A DNA stretch of 64,000 nucleotides, taken from Enterococcus faecalis 13-SD-W-01. Lineage in GTDB: Bacteria > Bacillota > Bacilli > Lactobacillales > Enterococcaceae. Under the pieces are notes generated by a model. The model was not told where the DNA came from and did no database searches. It worked only from the letters and a program-made list of their open reading frames with translations. The translations under genes were made by a program, and so were the position numbers. This document shows, piece after piece, positions 47,185 to 56,300 of the stretch (positions within the stretch are counted from its first letter, which is position 1; each line of letters opens with the position of its first letter). Where the stretch lies: positions 157,013-221,012 of the forward strand of contig KE351679.1 in assembly GCA_000415185.1 (NCBI GenBank), written 5' to 3'.

Positions 47185-47988
47185 ATGGTTAAGAGAATTT
47201 TGACAATTGGCGGTTCTGATCCTTTTGCAGGAGGCGGAATCCAAACAGATCTTAAAACATTTGAAAATCATCAGTTATTTGGCTTGAGCGCATTAACCAG
47301 TATCGGAATCTTAGACGCTGCCGGTGAGTTCATTCTTCAAGGAGTTGCACCTGAATTACTAGAAAGACAACTCGCATCGATCCAACAGATGTCTTCATTG
47401 GATGGTATCAAAATCGGCCTGCTTCATTCTGTCGAAAATGTGAAAATCGTCGGTGAGTTTCTAAAAAGCAAAAAGAATGTACCCATCGTTTTAGATCCAG
47501 TACTTGCATTTAAAGAAACCCGATCTACAGGTAATCAGGAGTACATAGAGGTATTGATCCAGCACGTGTTTCCTTATGCGACAATCATTACACCTAATTT
47601 AAGAGAAGCTGCCTTGTTATCCGGTTTAGAGATCCATACACAAGAACAAATGCAGCAAGCAGCTGAACGAATCTACGCGCTTAAAGCAGAATCAGTGGTC
47701 ATCAAAGGTGGTGCCGGTTTCCCTGGCCAAGAAGCAATCGAACTTTTTTATAACGGCAGTCAAACAACGTACTATCAGAAAGCAAAGTTAGATGCTGTGA
47801 CGGTAAATGGTGCAGGATGTGCCTTCTCCTCTGCAATCGCGTCAAATCTTGTCAATGGGCAAGAATTAGAAGAAGCACTTAAAAACAGCAAGGATTATGT
47901 CTATCAATCTATTCTTAACGGTGTTTTGATGTCAGATGGCAGCGGCAGCGTTTGGTTTGGGAACAAGGAGGGAAAAACGATTGTCTAA
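47185..47988 (+). CDS. PdxK/ThiD-type pyridoxal or hydroxymethylpyrimidine kinase
   Basis: 267 residues, ribokinase fold. The N-terminal ITIGGSDPFAGGGIQTDLKTF is the ThiD/PdxK substrate motif. VLDPVLAFKETRSTG and VTVNGAGCAFSSAIASN (anion hole and catalytic GAGC, Cys where Asp is common) form the active site. It phosphorylates vitamin B6 vitamers or HMP. The next gene, an ECF substrate-binding subunit, overlaps it by 8 bp, which indicates salvage of the same vitamin. No thiamine genes are nearby, so B6 is slightly favoured, but HMP is not excluded. Confidence 0.82.
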   Translation: MVKRILTIGGSDPFAGGGIQTDLKTFENHQLFGLSALTSIGILDAAGEFILQGVAPELLERQLASIQQMSSLDGIKIGLLHSVENVKIVGEFLKSKKNVPIVLDPVLAFKETRSTGNQEYIEVLIQHVFPYATIITPNLREAALLSGLEIHTQEQMQQAAERIYALKAESVVIKGGAGFPGQEAIELFYNGSQTTYYQKAKLDAVTVNGAGCAFSSAIASNLVNGQELEEALKNSKDYVYQSILNGVLMSDGSGSVWFGNKEGKTIV

Positions 47989-48466
47989 TATCCGGCATTT
48001 AACGATTTATGCAGTTTTGACTGCTTTGACAGTCGCAATTTCTTTACTAGTGATTTTTCCAGTACCTGCAACTAACGGGTTTGTCACGTTATGTGAAGCC
48101 GGCATTTATACCACAGCGCTCTTGTTTGGTCCAATTGGCGGCTTGGCGGTGGGCGGTCTTAGCGGTCTGCTGATCGATCTTCTTTCCGGCTATCCGCAGT
48201 GGGCGATTTTCTCTTTGGTTATCCACGGTATCCAAGGATGGATCGTCGGTTATCTGATTCAAAAAAACTGGAACAAATTTGCCGCATTGATCATTGGGAG
48301 CTTGATCATGATCATCGGTTACGCACTTGCTGGCTGGCTCCTCTATGATTGGCCCGCTGGTATCGCGTCTGTTCCAGGAAATACGATTCAAAATCTATTT
48401 GGTATCATCGTAACGCTCCCTCTTGTCTCTGGGCTGAAACGAGCTTTACCGAAGCTTCAAAAGTGA
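47981..48466 (+). CDS. ECF transporter S-component (vitamin B6/HMP type)
   Basis: 161 residues with five or six membrane helices, in the ECF S-component fold ([21 protein letters not shown], then [22 protein letters not shown]). The TTG at 47981 is chosen because GGAGGG lies eight bases upstream; it overlaps the kinase stop by 8 bp. The EcfAA'T energising module is not in this window, so it is a group II S-component using a shared module. Substrate is inferred from the kinase. Confidence 0.83.
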   Translation: MSNIRHLTIYAVLTALTVAISLLVIFPVPATNGFVTLCEAGIYTTALLFGPIGGLAVGGLSGLLIDLLSGYPQWAIFSLVIHGIQGWIVGYLIQKNWNKFAALIIGSLIMIIGYALAGWLLYDWPAGIASVPGNTIQNLFGIIVTLPLVSGLKRALPKLQK

Positions 48467-48480
48467 AAGGAAGTCTTTTT

Positions 48481-49032
48481 GTGGAAATAACAGAAGAACA
48501 ATTAAAAGCAGAACTAACAAAAATGATGCACGAAATTTTGGAACAAGCCAATCTGGAAGCCGGAGATATCTTCGTTCTAGGTTGCAGTACCAGCGAAATC
48601 GCTGGCGGCCGTATCGGCAAGAATTCCAGTGCAGAGATTGGTCAATGGGTGATCCAGACAATGAAGAACGTCTTAGATCCTTTAGATATTTATTTGGCGG
48701 TCCAAGGTTGTGAACACATTAACCGTGCATTAGTTGTCGAGAAAAAATTGGCGAAACAACAAAACTTGGAGATTGTCTCCGTCATTCCAGCATTACACGC
48801 TGGCGGCGCTTGCTCTGTAGCAGCTTTCGAACAATTCGAACAACCTGTAGAAGTGGAACATATCACCGCGCAAGCAGGTATCGATATTGGCGATACATCG
48901 ATTGGGATGCACGTTAAGTTTGTTCAAGTTCCTGTACGCCCTTCTTCTACTACATTAGGCGGTGCTCATGTCACTGCGCTTCGCTCACGCCCTAAATATA
49001 TCGGCGGTCCTCGTGCTGCCTACGCAGAATAA
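48481..49032 (+). CDS. UPF0340 / TIGR01440 family protein
   Basis: 183 residues. Marks of the family are [54 protein letters not shown] and [22 protein letters not shown]. Function is unknown; the protein is cytoplasmic. The GTG at 48481 has AAAGGAAG upstream, so longer frames into the S-component gene are rejected. It is the last gene of the kinase/S-component unit and is likely linked to the same vitamin, which is only guilt by association. Confidence 0.85.
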   Translation: MEITEEQLKAELTKMMHEILEQANLEAGDIFVLGCSTSEIAGGRIGKNSSAEIGQWVIQTMKNVLDPLDIYLAVQGCEHINRALVVEKKLAKQQNLEIVSVIPALHAGGACSVAAFEQFEQPVEVEHITAQAGIDIGDTSIGMHVKFVQVPVRPSSTTLGGAHVTALRSRPKYIGGPRAAYAE

Positions 49033-49065
49033 AATACGCAAAACAACAGCGAAAAATTTTTAAAC

Positions 49066-49138
49066 AAAAAAAGACCCGTTTGAGAAAAGTCAGATCAAAA
49101 AGTTTTTGGTCTTTCTTCTTCAAACAGGTCTCTTTTCT
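49066..49138 (+). terminator. Long nested terminator after the UPF0340 gene
   Basis: AGACCCGTTTGA (49072-49083) pairs with TCAAACAGGTCT (49120-49131) with one mismatch; an inner GATCAAAAA/TTTTTGGTC stem extends the hairpin, and TTTTC follows. Confidence 0.75.
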
Positions 49139-49172
49139 TTTATCAAAAATAAACGCGGTTATCTTTCAATGT

Positions 49173-49679
49173 TTATTTCAGCGCTTCGACGATTGCTTGG
49201 TCAAATGCTTCCAAATCATCAGGGTTTCGGCTCGTAATCAACTGTTTGTCGATCACTACTGGCTCATCTTTGACAGTTGCACCAGCATAGCTCAAATCAG
49301 GTTGTACAGTCACATAAGAAGTCAATGTACGTCCTTTTGTCAAACCCGTTTGGATAAACAATTGCGGACCGTGACAAATAGCAAACAGCGGCTGATCGTT
49401 TTCTAAAAAGTATTTAGTAAACGCGACAAAACGCTCATCTGCTCGTAATTGATCCGGTGAGAATCCGCCTGGAATCAATAAAGCATCAAAGTCTTCAGGA
49501 GAAACATCATCGATTGATTCGTCGATTGTGAATTCTGCTCCTTTTTTTCCTTTGATCGTCTTTCCGGCTTCTTTTTCAATCAGAACGACTTCATGCCCCG
49601 CTGCTTCTAATGCTTCTTTGGGTGAAGAAAGTTCCACATCTTCTACGTTATCTGTTACGATTGCTGCGATTTTTGCCAT
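49173..49679 (-). CDS. DJ-1/PfpI family protein
   Basis: 168 residues, a single DJ-1/PfpI domain. The nucleophile elbow AICHGPQ contains the active Cys (about 103), and Glu in VTDNVEDVEL near residue 16 is the partner. Members act as glyoxalase III, deglycase or chaperone-like proteins in stress. AAGGAATGTGAGAAC precedes the start. It stands alone, with convergent neighbours and no linked genes that would refine the role. Confidence 0.9.
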   Translation of the reverse strand: MAKIAAIVTDNVEDVELSSPKEALEAAGHEVVLIEKEAGKTIKGKKGAEFTIDESIDDVSPEDFDALLIPGGFSPDQLRADERFVAFTKYFLENDQPLFAICHGPQLFIQTGLTKGRTLTSYVTVQPDLSYAGATVKDEPVVIDKQLITSRNPDDLEAFDQAIVEALK

Positions 49680-49769
49680 GTTCTCACATTCCTTTCTAAG
49701 ATATCCTCTTATTTCAGGTTAAAAGAAAGTACATAACTTTTCAACTAATCCGCACTCCGTAACAATTGA

Positions 49770-52010
49770 TTAAAGATATCTGGCAATCAGCTGGATCATC
49801 TGCCGTGGAAATTCATTCAGATCGGTAATATCGATAAAACGGCTATCTCCATAGATTTCTTTGATCTCTTCTTTGTCCTGCCCAATAGCTGCTGCTAAAA
49901 CAAGCACTCCTTGACGTTCATATTGCTGAAGGACTTCTTGAATGTCTTGTTTTGCTTTTTCACCTGTATAGTCCGGCAAAGCTTTGGGCTGTCCATCACT
50001 GATATTCAGCAATAATTTTGCTGTTGCTGTTTGCTGGCTCAATTTTTCGGCGATGACTTTCAAAGCAGCGCCGTCCCGATTGTTTTGGCGCGGTTTCATG
50101 GTGATGATTTTTTCATCCACGAAATTAAAGGAATCTTGGAATTCTTTATATGAATAAAGAGACGTTTTTTCTCGTGCAGATGCATCGGCAGTATCGCCAT
50201 AAATCATCAACGGGATCGATACACGTTCTGCAAAAGCTTTGATTGCTAAGACGGCTTGTTTTGCCGCATCGATCCTGCCCTCGCGGATCATTGAACCTGA
50301 TTCATCGATCCGCACAGCCAAAGCTAGTGACGGCTGCTCGTGAGGCGGATTCTTTTTATCAAATGTCCGCAGATCGCCATAAGCGACACGGCTTGCATCA
50401 AATCGCTGACCTTCATATTTGCCTTTAGAATATTCACTTGAACGTTCATTTTCCAGTAAATCTAAAATCTGCCGACTCAACGTATCGACGACAGGCATGA
50501 CTTTCGCTTTGATTTCCTTTAATTCAGGATCATTCAAAACGATTTTTGGACGATGGACGATCAAGCCTTCTTTTTGGTGAATCGTCTCTTTCAACGCTTG
50601 CCGCGCTTCTTTATTCAGTTCTCTTTTGATTTTTTGGTCATAAGCTTCCATATCTGAAACCGACATTTCTTGGCTTTCTTCATCAGCCGGCTCTTCTTGT
50701 GCTGGCTCTTGTTTGCTTTGCCCTTCTACGTCACTGCTTCGTTCTGTTTCTAAAGTATCGATCGGATCGGATTCAGCTGTTTTTTCTTGTGTTTCTTGTG
50801 CTTCTTCGATCGTTTCTTCTTCTGCTTTTTGCTCAGGTTCTGAAGCAATCAGGTTCGAATGTTCGGATTCATCTTCTATCCCCCGCTGCGCTGCTTCATC
50901 GCTGCTGATGCGTCTGGCCTGTGCCTTTTGCGCGCGCCGATTTGCTTTTTCATCCACTAATAATTCTCTTAGCTGAACAAGCAGTCCTGAATCATTTAGC
51001 GCTTGTGTCAATAAAGTCAGTTCATCAGGGTCAGTGGTCAATTTATACAGTACTTTAGGATAAATCGATTGTAAGAGATCTTGACCATTTTTGAACGTAT
51101 TGACCCAATAAAAATAAGAACGCATCCCAGCGACACCTTTGATTGCATTTGCTTTTGCTGTTTCGTCTAATAAACGGATGATTTCTGCCATTTTCATCAA
51201 TAGCGCCTTATTTTGAACGGCTGTTTTCCCGACTGCACGCTCCACCATTACTTCAAGTGAAGGCAGATCCATTTTTTCTGCATGCTGCATACGATCTCGC
51301 AACGATTCATTCAGCGGACGGTTTCCTTGATAATTCCGGTTCGTTGTAATGACAACGACGCAATCTGGATGTCTTCTGACGATTCCAGCAGGCAAATTGA
51401 GCATGCCATTTGGCTCTAGTGCTGAATTGAGCGCAACCAAAACAGAAGCATCGCGGATAACAGTTGGCTCCTGTATTTCCAGCAGATACCCTTTTTCCAT
51501 GGCTCGCACGATCTCAGATGGATAATATTTGTATTGGATTGGTTCAGTTTCTCTTTTTTCGATTCGCTGGATAAATGACACCAAGCGTTCTTTTGCTGCT
51601 TCAGGTCCGATAGTGTAATGACTTTGGATCAATTGCAAAACAGCTTCTAAACTCTCGGTTTGATAAATGGCATCCAGCAATTCTTGATCATCTTCATCAT
51701 CCGTTGCTATCACAGGCAGCAGGGCGCCTAACACATCTGATTTGTCCATATCGGCAAAACAAGTGACTTTTGTATACGGCAGCTGCAAATCTGCGGACAA
51801 TGCTTTAGCTAATTGTGTCTTTCCTGAACCCGCATCCCCTTCCAGCAGAACGTTCATGATCTTCATTTCTGGATCTGTCCAGTTGCTTTTGATTTCAGAA
51901 GCAATTCTTAATTCTTCTGTACTTGTTTGATGACTGGTTGGTTTTTTCCAAATCATCGCTTGCTCCAGTTTGGAAAAGTTCCGTCCGCTAGTCAACGAAA
52001 ATTTCTCCAT
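49770..52010 (-). CDS. Single-chain MoxR-type AAA+ ATPase fused to a VWA domain
   Basis: 746 residues. An N-terminal AAA+ domain (about 30-300) has Walker A GDAGSGKT (58-65), sensor-1 ITTNRN and an Arg-finger LRDRM. Walker B is unusual, GYLLEIQEP (174-182), with Leu where the Asp is expected. A very acidic, Glu/Gln-rich linker (about 365-455), a helical segment and a VWA domain with the MIDAS DESGSM (569-574) and LLNISDGQP follow. MoxR-VWA pairs usually are two proteins that insert metals or remodel target complexes; here both are one chain. It starts 17 bp after the DUF6530-like gene. Confidence 0.85.
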   Translation of the reverse strand: MEKFSLTSGRNFSKLEQAMIWKKPTSHQTSTEELRIASEIKSNWTDPEMKIMNVLLEGDAGSGKTQLAKALSADLQLPYTKVTCFADMDKSDVLGALLPVIATDDEDDQELLDAIYQTESLEAVLQLIQSHYTIGPEAAKERLVSFIQRIEKRETEPIQYKYYPSEIVRAMEKGYLLEIQEPTVIRDASVLVALNSALEPNGMLNLPAGIVRRHPDCVVVITTNRNYQGNRPLNESLRDRMQHAEKMDLPSLEVMVERAVGKTAVQNKALLMKMAEIIRLLDETAKANAIKGVAGMRSYFYWVNTFKNGQDLLQSIYPKVLYKLTTDPDELTLLTQALNDSGLLVQLRELLVDEKANRRAQKAQARRISSDEAAQRGIEDESEHSNLIASEPEQKAEEETIEEAQETQEKTAESDPIDTLETERSSDVEGQSKQEPAQEEPADEESQEMSVSDMEAYDQKIKRELNKEARQALKETIHQKEGLIVHRPKIVLNDPELKEIKAKVMPVVDTLSRQILDLLENERSSEYSKGKYEGQRFDASRVAYGDLRTFDKKNPPHEQPSLALAVRIDESGSMIREGRIDAAKQAVLAIKAFAERVSIPLMIYGDTADASAREKTSLYSYKEFQDSFNFVDEKIITMKPRQNNRDGAALKVIAEKLSQQTATAKLLLNISDGQPKALPDYTGEKAKQDIQEVLQQYERQGVLVLAAAIGQDKEEIKEIYGDSRFIDITDLNEFPRQMIQLIARYL

Positions 52011-52027
52011 ATTTAACGCCTTCTTTC

Positions 52028-52507
52028 TTAATACCCTAGATCATCTAACAAACGTTTCAAGATTCGGAATCGTTCACCTATCAATTCGCCATCTTTTTGT
52101 AATGTATCGTAATAAAGCAAGATATCTTCATCTATTTTAGGATTATTGGTGTCGACTTCCACTGTCATACGGTTTCCTTGTAAACCAATGATATCTACCA
52201 CTGGATTTTCAGGATCGTAAAATTTTTCATGGCGGTACGCATCTTGAAAGTAAAGATTACCTTGTGCAACAAGGATTGCTAAATCCAAAATACGTGTGAT
52301 TGGTAATTCTTCTGATTGGCGTGACCATTTTTCGCCGGTATGACGCCATACTTTTCCAGAAATATCGACTTTTCCGCGGTCATTCCATTGCGCTAAACCT
52401 AACGAAAGCCCTTTTGCATCTGTATCTAGTGCTCTTCGTCCATCGACTTTATCATAGTCTTCTACCACTAATACAGGTTTATGTTTTAAATTTGTTGGGA
52501 TCTCCAT
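52028..52507 (-). CDS. DUF6530-like protein, partner of the MoxR-VWA ATPase
   Basis: 159 residues, soluble, mixed alpha/beta, with no signal peptide. It begins MEIPTNLKHKPVLVVEDYDK and contains GLAQWNDRGKVDISGKVWRHTG and a C-terminal helical end. I place it in the DUF6530 group from memory, with moderate confidence; function unknown. The ATG at 52507 has AAGGAG eight bases upstream. It is the first gene behind an operator-rich promoter and the ATPase gene follows 17 bp later, so it is likely a substrate or adaptor of that ATPase. Confidence 0.7.
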   Translation of the reverse strand: MEIPTNLKHKPVLVVEDYDKVDGRRALDTDAKGLSLGLAQWNDRGKVDISGKVWRHTGEKWSRQSEELPITRILDLAILVAQGNLYFQDAYRHEKFYDPENPVVDIIGLQGNRMTVEVDTNNPKIDEDILLYYDTLQKDGELIGERFRILKRLLDDLGY

Positions 52508-52524
52508 CCAAAACACTCCTTCAT

Positions 52525-52617
52525 TTTAGTAAATCAGTAGCGTACTAATTTAGTAGTTTAGTAATTTACTAAAGATTGATTTTGATAAATTATAGTACAA
52601 TTATGTTTTAGAAACAA
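52525..52617 (-). promoter_or_regulatory. Promoter with clustered TAGTA/TACTA half-sites before the MoxR-VWA operon
   Basis: On the minus strand -35 TTGTTT (52612-52617) and -10 TATAAT (52589-52594) are 17 bp apart. Between the start point and the ribosome site lies a perfect 17-bp palindrome TTTAGTAATTTACTAAA (52557-52573), and three more TAGTA/TACTA half-sites lie at 52527, 52543 and 52551. The arrangement fits cooperative binding of a dimeric repressor. Confidence 0.65.
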
Positions 52618-52646
52618 CTATTTTGTTTGAATATCCCGCTTTGAAC

Positions 52647-52685
52647 CACAAAAAAAAGACGCGTTGAGAAACTCAATGCGTCTTT
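52647..52685 (-). terminator. Intrinsic terminator after degV
   Basis: AAAGACGCGTTGAG and CTCAATGCGTCTTT form a 14-position stem with a three-base loop, followed on the minus strand by eight T. It separates degV from the MoxR-VWA operon. Confidence 0.9.
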
Positions 52686-52804
52686 CGAAAGATTGAATAA
52701 ATGGTATCCGAATAATTGCTTTTATTAAAAACTACAAACATGTTGAAACTGGTTTGCGAAAACCTTCTACTCTTTCTTTTTGGCCAAACAAATACGGCTG
52801 TTCA

Positions 52805-53653
52805 TTACTGCGCCGATATCGCCAATCCAATCGCTTTTTCACCTAGATGCGTACCGATGACCGGGCCAAAACTGCCGATTTCGATCTCTGCTTGCGGATA
52901 TTTCGCTTGAAGTTTTGCTTTTTCTTCTTCTGCAGCTTCCAGATTATTCGCATGGATCACATAAAGTTTTACTGGCGGTGCGATTTCTTGGTTGCGCTGG
53001 CCAATTATTTTTTCTGCTCGAGCAAATGCTTTTTTACTTGAACGGATTTTCTCAAATAAAACGATCTTACCTTCAACAAATGTTAAAATCGGTTTTATTT
53101 TCAGCAATCCGCCGATTAGTGCTGCGCCATTTGTCAACCGGCCGCCTCTGACTAAATTGTTCAAATCATCAACGATCAAGTACGCATATGTATTGTCGCG
53201 GATGCGATCAACACGTGAAAGAATCTCTTCTAAAGAAGCTTGCTGATCATTTAGATCCAACGCGGCTTCGACCATGTGACCCATTGGCATACTTGTAATT
53301 TTAGAATCATAAGGAATGACTTGAACACCTTCGATATCGTCCTTCATTGCAAACAATGTATTGACAAAACCGGAGATACCTGAAGATAAATGGATACTCA
53401 AAATCGTATCATAGCCCTTTGCTTTCAACTCTTCATATAAAGCGATCACTTCTCCCACAGCAGGCTGTGAGGTCGTAGGGAACTCTTTACTGTTTTTTAA
53501 AAGTGCATAATACTCATCTGCTTCGATATCGATGCCTTCATTATAAATTTTCCCATCCAGGATGACCGGAATAGGAATCACGTACAAGTCAGGATGATTC
53601 TTGATTCGTTCCGGCAGATACGCCGTACTATCGGTAACTACTGCAAGTTTCAT
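52805..53653 (-). CDS. DegV family fatty-acid-binding protein
   Basis: 282 residues, normal length. The first lobe starts KLAVVTDSTAYLPE with FPTTSQPAVGEVIALYEEL and SIHLSSGISGF, the Thr/Ser loop that binds the fatty-acid carboxylate. The second lobe has LVRGGRLTNGAALIGGLLKIKPIL and GPVIGTHLGEKAIG. DegV/FakB proteins present fatty acids to FakA kinase for phospholipid synthesis. No fakA is nearby. It is a single-gene unit with its own terminator. Confidence 0.92.
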   Translation of the reverse strand: MKLAVVTDSTAYLPERIKNHPDLYVIPIPVILDGKIYNEGIDIEADEYYALLKNSKEFPTTSQPAVGEVIALYEELKAKGYDTILSIHLSSGISGFVNTLFAMKDDIEGVQVIPYDSKITSMPMGHMVEAALDLNDQQASLEEILSRVDRIRDNTYAYLIVDDLNNLVRGGRLTNGAALIGGLLKIKPILTFVEGKIVLFEKIRSSKKAFARAEKIIGQRNQEIAPPVKLYVIHANNLEAAEEEKAKLQAKYPQAEIEIGSFGPVIGTHLGEKAIGLAISAQ

Positions 53654-53817
53654 TTACTTAATTTCCTCGTTTCAAAGAATTTTTCCAGACAATATTACTA
53701 TATCATAAGTATCTTTCAGAAACAAAAGCATTTTTTTGAAAAAAACATCTGAGTGAATCCGCTTTCCGAATGTGGTACAATAAGTACAAAAATATTTTTT
53801 TGTCAGGAAGTGATATA

Positions 53818-53991
53818 ATGAAAAAACGTCTTCTCTCCTCATTTTTCGTAACGATTCTTTATCTGTTTGTCTCAAATATGGGGAATCTATTTTTTGGTGT
53901 CACTCGAACTTTCAGTTGGACAACGACTTTATGGGAATCTGCTTTTTTCTTTTTATTCGTATTCCTGCTCCAAAATTTTCGAAAAAAATAA
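53818..53991 (+). CDS. Small membrane protein of unknown function
   Basis: 57 residues with two hydrophobic segments (about 6-26 and 36-51) and a basic end (NFRKK). The ATG at 53818 has AGGAAG upstream; an in-frame ATG at 53770 has none. It is followed at once by a bidirectional terminator. A promoter-like TACAAT (53776-53781) lies 37 bp upstream. No family recognised. Confidence 0.55.
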   Translation: MKKRLLSSFFVTILYLFVSNMGNLFFGVTRTFSWTTTLWESAFFFLFVFLLQNFRKK

Positions 53992-54031
53992 AAAACAGGA
54001 ACTCAGCACATTCGCTGAGTTCCTGTTTTTT
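53991..54031. terminator. Bidirectional terminator between the small membrane gene and the flippase gene
   Basis: AAAAACAGGAACTCAGC and GCTGAGTTCCTGTTTTT form a 17-bp stem around a six-base loop. Confidence 0.92.
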
Positions 54032-54041
54032 ATATTTCAAG

Positions 54042-55661
54042 TTAAACTTCCTTTGATTTTCTCAATAGTCGATTTTTCATCTGCATTGCTTGCGCAAGAC
54101 CTGAGCGACCGAATTGTGCAGCTAAGAAAACGACGCCTCCTACTGCCGCGATGACGGCGCAATAAATGACTGCATGTCCTTTTGATGCAAGCGACAAGAA
54201 TTGGTTTAATCCAAAAAAGACTACAAAACATGCTACAAGCATGATCATCGTTGAACGGAAAGTTTTCAAGACAAAATGCTCGATTTTAACCAATGGAGCA
54301 ATACGATATTCTTTACATAGATAAGAATAGCCGCGGACGAACACGATACCGAACGCTAAACCATTCGACAAGCTCATTCCATATCCGCCAAACAATCCTA
54401 AAAAGACTACCTGGAAAATCACCTTCAAAATAATACTCTCCACTGTTAACCGGACAGCAAAACGATGGTGATTCAAAGATTGAAGCATTGTCGCTAAAAT
54501 CGTGAATAAAGCAAAGAACAAGGATGCTAACAAGGCCAATTGGAAATACCCCGTGCTTTCTGGGTCATAACCGAAAAACAAGGTGTATAAAGGCGAAGCC
54601 AAGATCGACATTCCTGCCAACGAAGGAAGCAGGATCAAGATAGCAATCGAGAAACTATCCCCTACTGTTTTTTCGATTTTTCCCCGCTCTGATTTTTTTA
54701 ACGTGCTCAACAACGGCAAACTGCTGATAGCAACCGTTCCGACCATTGAGATCAAAATCAATGTCAATTTATTCGGATTAACGGACGCACGACTGAAAAG
54801 AAATTCCAGCTGCTGGTTGGCGATATCCGGATGAAAAAGATGTAATAAAGGTTTCATCGTTACTTGATCGATCATTTGAACGATTGTGATCACTGAACCC
54901 ACAAAGATAAAAGGCAATGTTTCTCGAATGATCGAAGCTGAAGCAGAACGATTGTCACGCGCGAAATACCGCGGAGAAATCAAAAAGTCTTTTCCGCCAA
55001 AATATTCCTTGCGTAAACCAATAACATACATATGAAAAATCGCAGCTAAACCACCAAAAAATGAAGCAATCGTACTTACTAAAACAGCTTCTACAATCGT
55101 TCCGTTGGTCAAGACCCGAAGATAATACGTACCACCCAAGATAACTAAGACGCGGACTGCTTGTTCCAAAATCAAAGAAGTACCGTAAGGACGTAAATCA
55201 TTCTTTCCTTGGAAATACCCTCTCATCGCACTTAATACCGGAATCGCGATCAATGATGGACATAAACTGCGGATAGCAGCGATTCCATTCTCTACATTTG
55301 CGATCGGACTGATTCTTGCTAAAAACGGCGCAAATAAATACATAAACAGCGCAGAGAAAATCCCGATCATAAACATGATGTTGATCGTACTTCTAAAAAT
55401 CGACCGGCAAGCCGCTGCGTCATTGTTCTTAGAAGCCACTGCGACTTTTTTGGCGATTGCATTTGGAAAACCAACTGTTCCCAACATCAAAAACAACCCA
55501 TATGGCAGATAACCGACATTGTATAATGTAGTCGCCAGCATCCCGTCTTGATTACTCCCCATCATGCTTAACCACGGAATCAGGTAAACTACTCCAAGGA
55601 CTTTACATAATAAATTGGCAAAAGTCAGCCAAAAAGTCCCCTGCATCAATTTTTTATTCAT
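54042..55661 (-). CDS. MurJ/YtgP-type polysaccharide flippase (MOP superfamily)
   Basis: 539 residues, about 14 membrane helices in the MviN/Wzx fold, starting MQGTFWLTFANLLCKVLGVVYLIPW. The family blocks TVGFPNAIAKKVA, CPSLIAIPVLSAMRGYFQGKNDLRPYGTSLILEQ and ISSLPLLSTLKKSERG are as in Firmicute YtgP/SpoVB proteins; streptococcal YtgP flips lipid II. A lipid II or other polyprenyl-linked flippase function is likely, but which lipid is not shown. It is transcribed alone. Confidence 0.85.
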   Translation of the reverse strand: MNKKLMQGTFWLTFANLLCKVLGVVYLIPWLSMMGSNQDGMLATTLYNVGYLPYGLFLMLGTVGFPNAIAKKVAVASKNNDAAACRSIFRSTINIMFMIGIFSALFMYLFAPFLARISPIANVENGIAAIRSLCPSLIAIPVLSAMRGYFQGKNDLRPYGTSLILEQAVRVLVILGGTYYLRVLTNGTIVEAVLVSTIASFFGGLAAIFHMYVIGLRKEYFGGKDFLISPRYFARDNRSASASIIRETLPFIFVGSVITIVQMIDQVTMKPLLHLFHPDIANQQLEFLFSRASVNPNKLTLILISMVGTVAISSLPLLSTLKKSERGKIEKTVGDSFSIAILILLPSLAGMSILASPLYTLFFGYDPESTGYFQLALLASLFFALFTILATMLQSLNHHRFAVRLTVESIILKVIFQVVFLGLFGGYGMSLSNGLAFGIVFVRGYSYLCKEYRIAPLVKIEHFVLKTFRSTMIMLVACFVVFFGLNQFLSLASKGHAVIYCAVIAAVGGVVFLAAQFGRSGLAQAMQMKNRLLRKSKEV

Positions 55662-55743
55662 TCGTCTTTTTCCTCGACTATTCTTTATTTTCTTACGTTC
55701 AGATCGTATTCTTTAAGCTGAACAGATTATTTGAGAGCTCTGT

Positions 55744-55982
55744 AAATGGTATTTTCGAGCTAGCTCTTGCGGCGGTAAGCTTTTTTACTGGAAAATATAG
55801 AAAGCTATTTCCCAATAAAAAAGAGTCTTACCGCTCGGATCAGGCCACTGGGAAAACGACCTCTTATCAAAACGGTATTCAAAAAACTGAACTTCGGTAT
55901 TAAGTCAAAACATTTTTTTCGTAACCTCTTATTTAAAAAAGGCCGGTCAGACCACTCACGCAGTTCAACACAACCTTTTTTG
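55744..55982. repeat. Modular hairpin repeat, locus A (one full and two partial units)
   Basis: This region fills most of the 321-bp gap. A full unit (about 55744-55869) begins AAATGGTATTTTCGAGCT and ends near ACGACCTCTTATC; its body folds as GGTAAGC...GCTTACC-like arms around a TAGAAAGCTA tip. Bases 55756-55835 match the reverse complement of 63119-63198 with two mismatches by eye. A second unit (55870-55934) has conserved ends (AAACGGTATTC, GTAACCTCTTATT) and CTTCGGTATTAAG but lacks its right arm. A third fragment ends CAACACAACC at the azlD stop. Confidence 0.75.
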
Positions 55983-56300
55983 TCAAATCATTGATAATAA
56001 AAATACGGACGCTAAACCAGTAATAACGGACAACGCCATCGAATGTGTCTTGTACGCCACTCCAGCCACCAAGAGCATCGCTAAGATTTTGATATTCCAT
56101 CCAAGATCCAAATGCTCATGCGTGATGAATACATCTTTAAAAGCTAATGCAGCAAACAATGCTACCGGCACATATTTCATCCATTCGCTGAACCAATGAG
56201 GGACTTTTCGATGAGTAAAGTAAAGCATCGGTACTAGTCTAGGAAGATACGCTGCTAAAAATAAGCAGAACACTAACACAATCAAATATTCTTTAGTCAT
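55983..56300 (-). CDS. azlD: Branched-chain amino acid exporter subunit AzlD
   Basis: 105 residues, four hydrophobic segments (about 4-20, 40-58, 66-84 and 88-104), the AzlD fold with YLPRLVPMLYF and MKYVPVALFAALAFKDV. The ATG at 56300 has AGGAGG nine bases upstream and overlaps the azlC stop by 8 bp; the longer frame to 56411 lies inside azlC. With AzlC it forms a two-component exporter of branched-chain amino acids. Confidence 0.9.
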   Translation of the reverse strand: MTKEYLIVLVFCLFLAAYLPRLVPMLYFTHRKVPHWFSEWMKYVPVALFAALAFKDVFITHEHLDLGWNIKILAMLLVAGVAYKTHSMALSVITGLASVFLLSMI

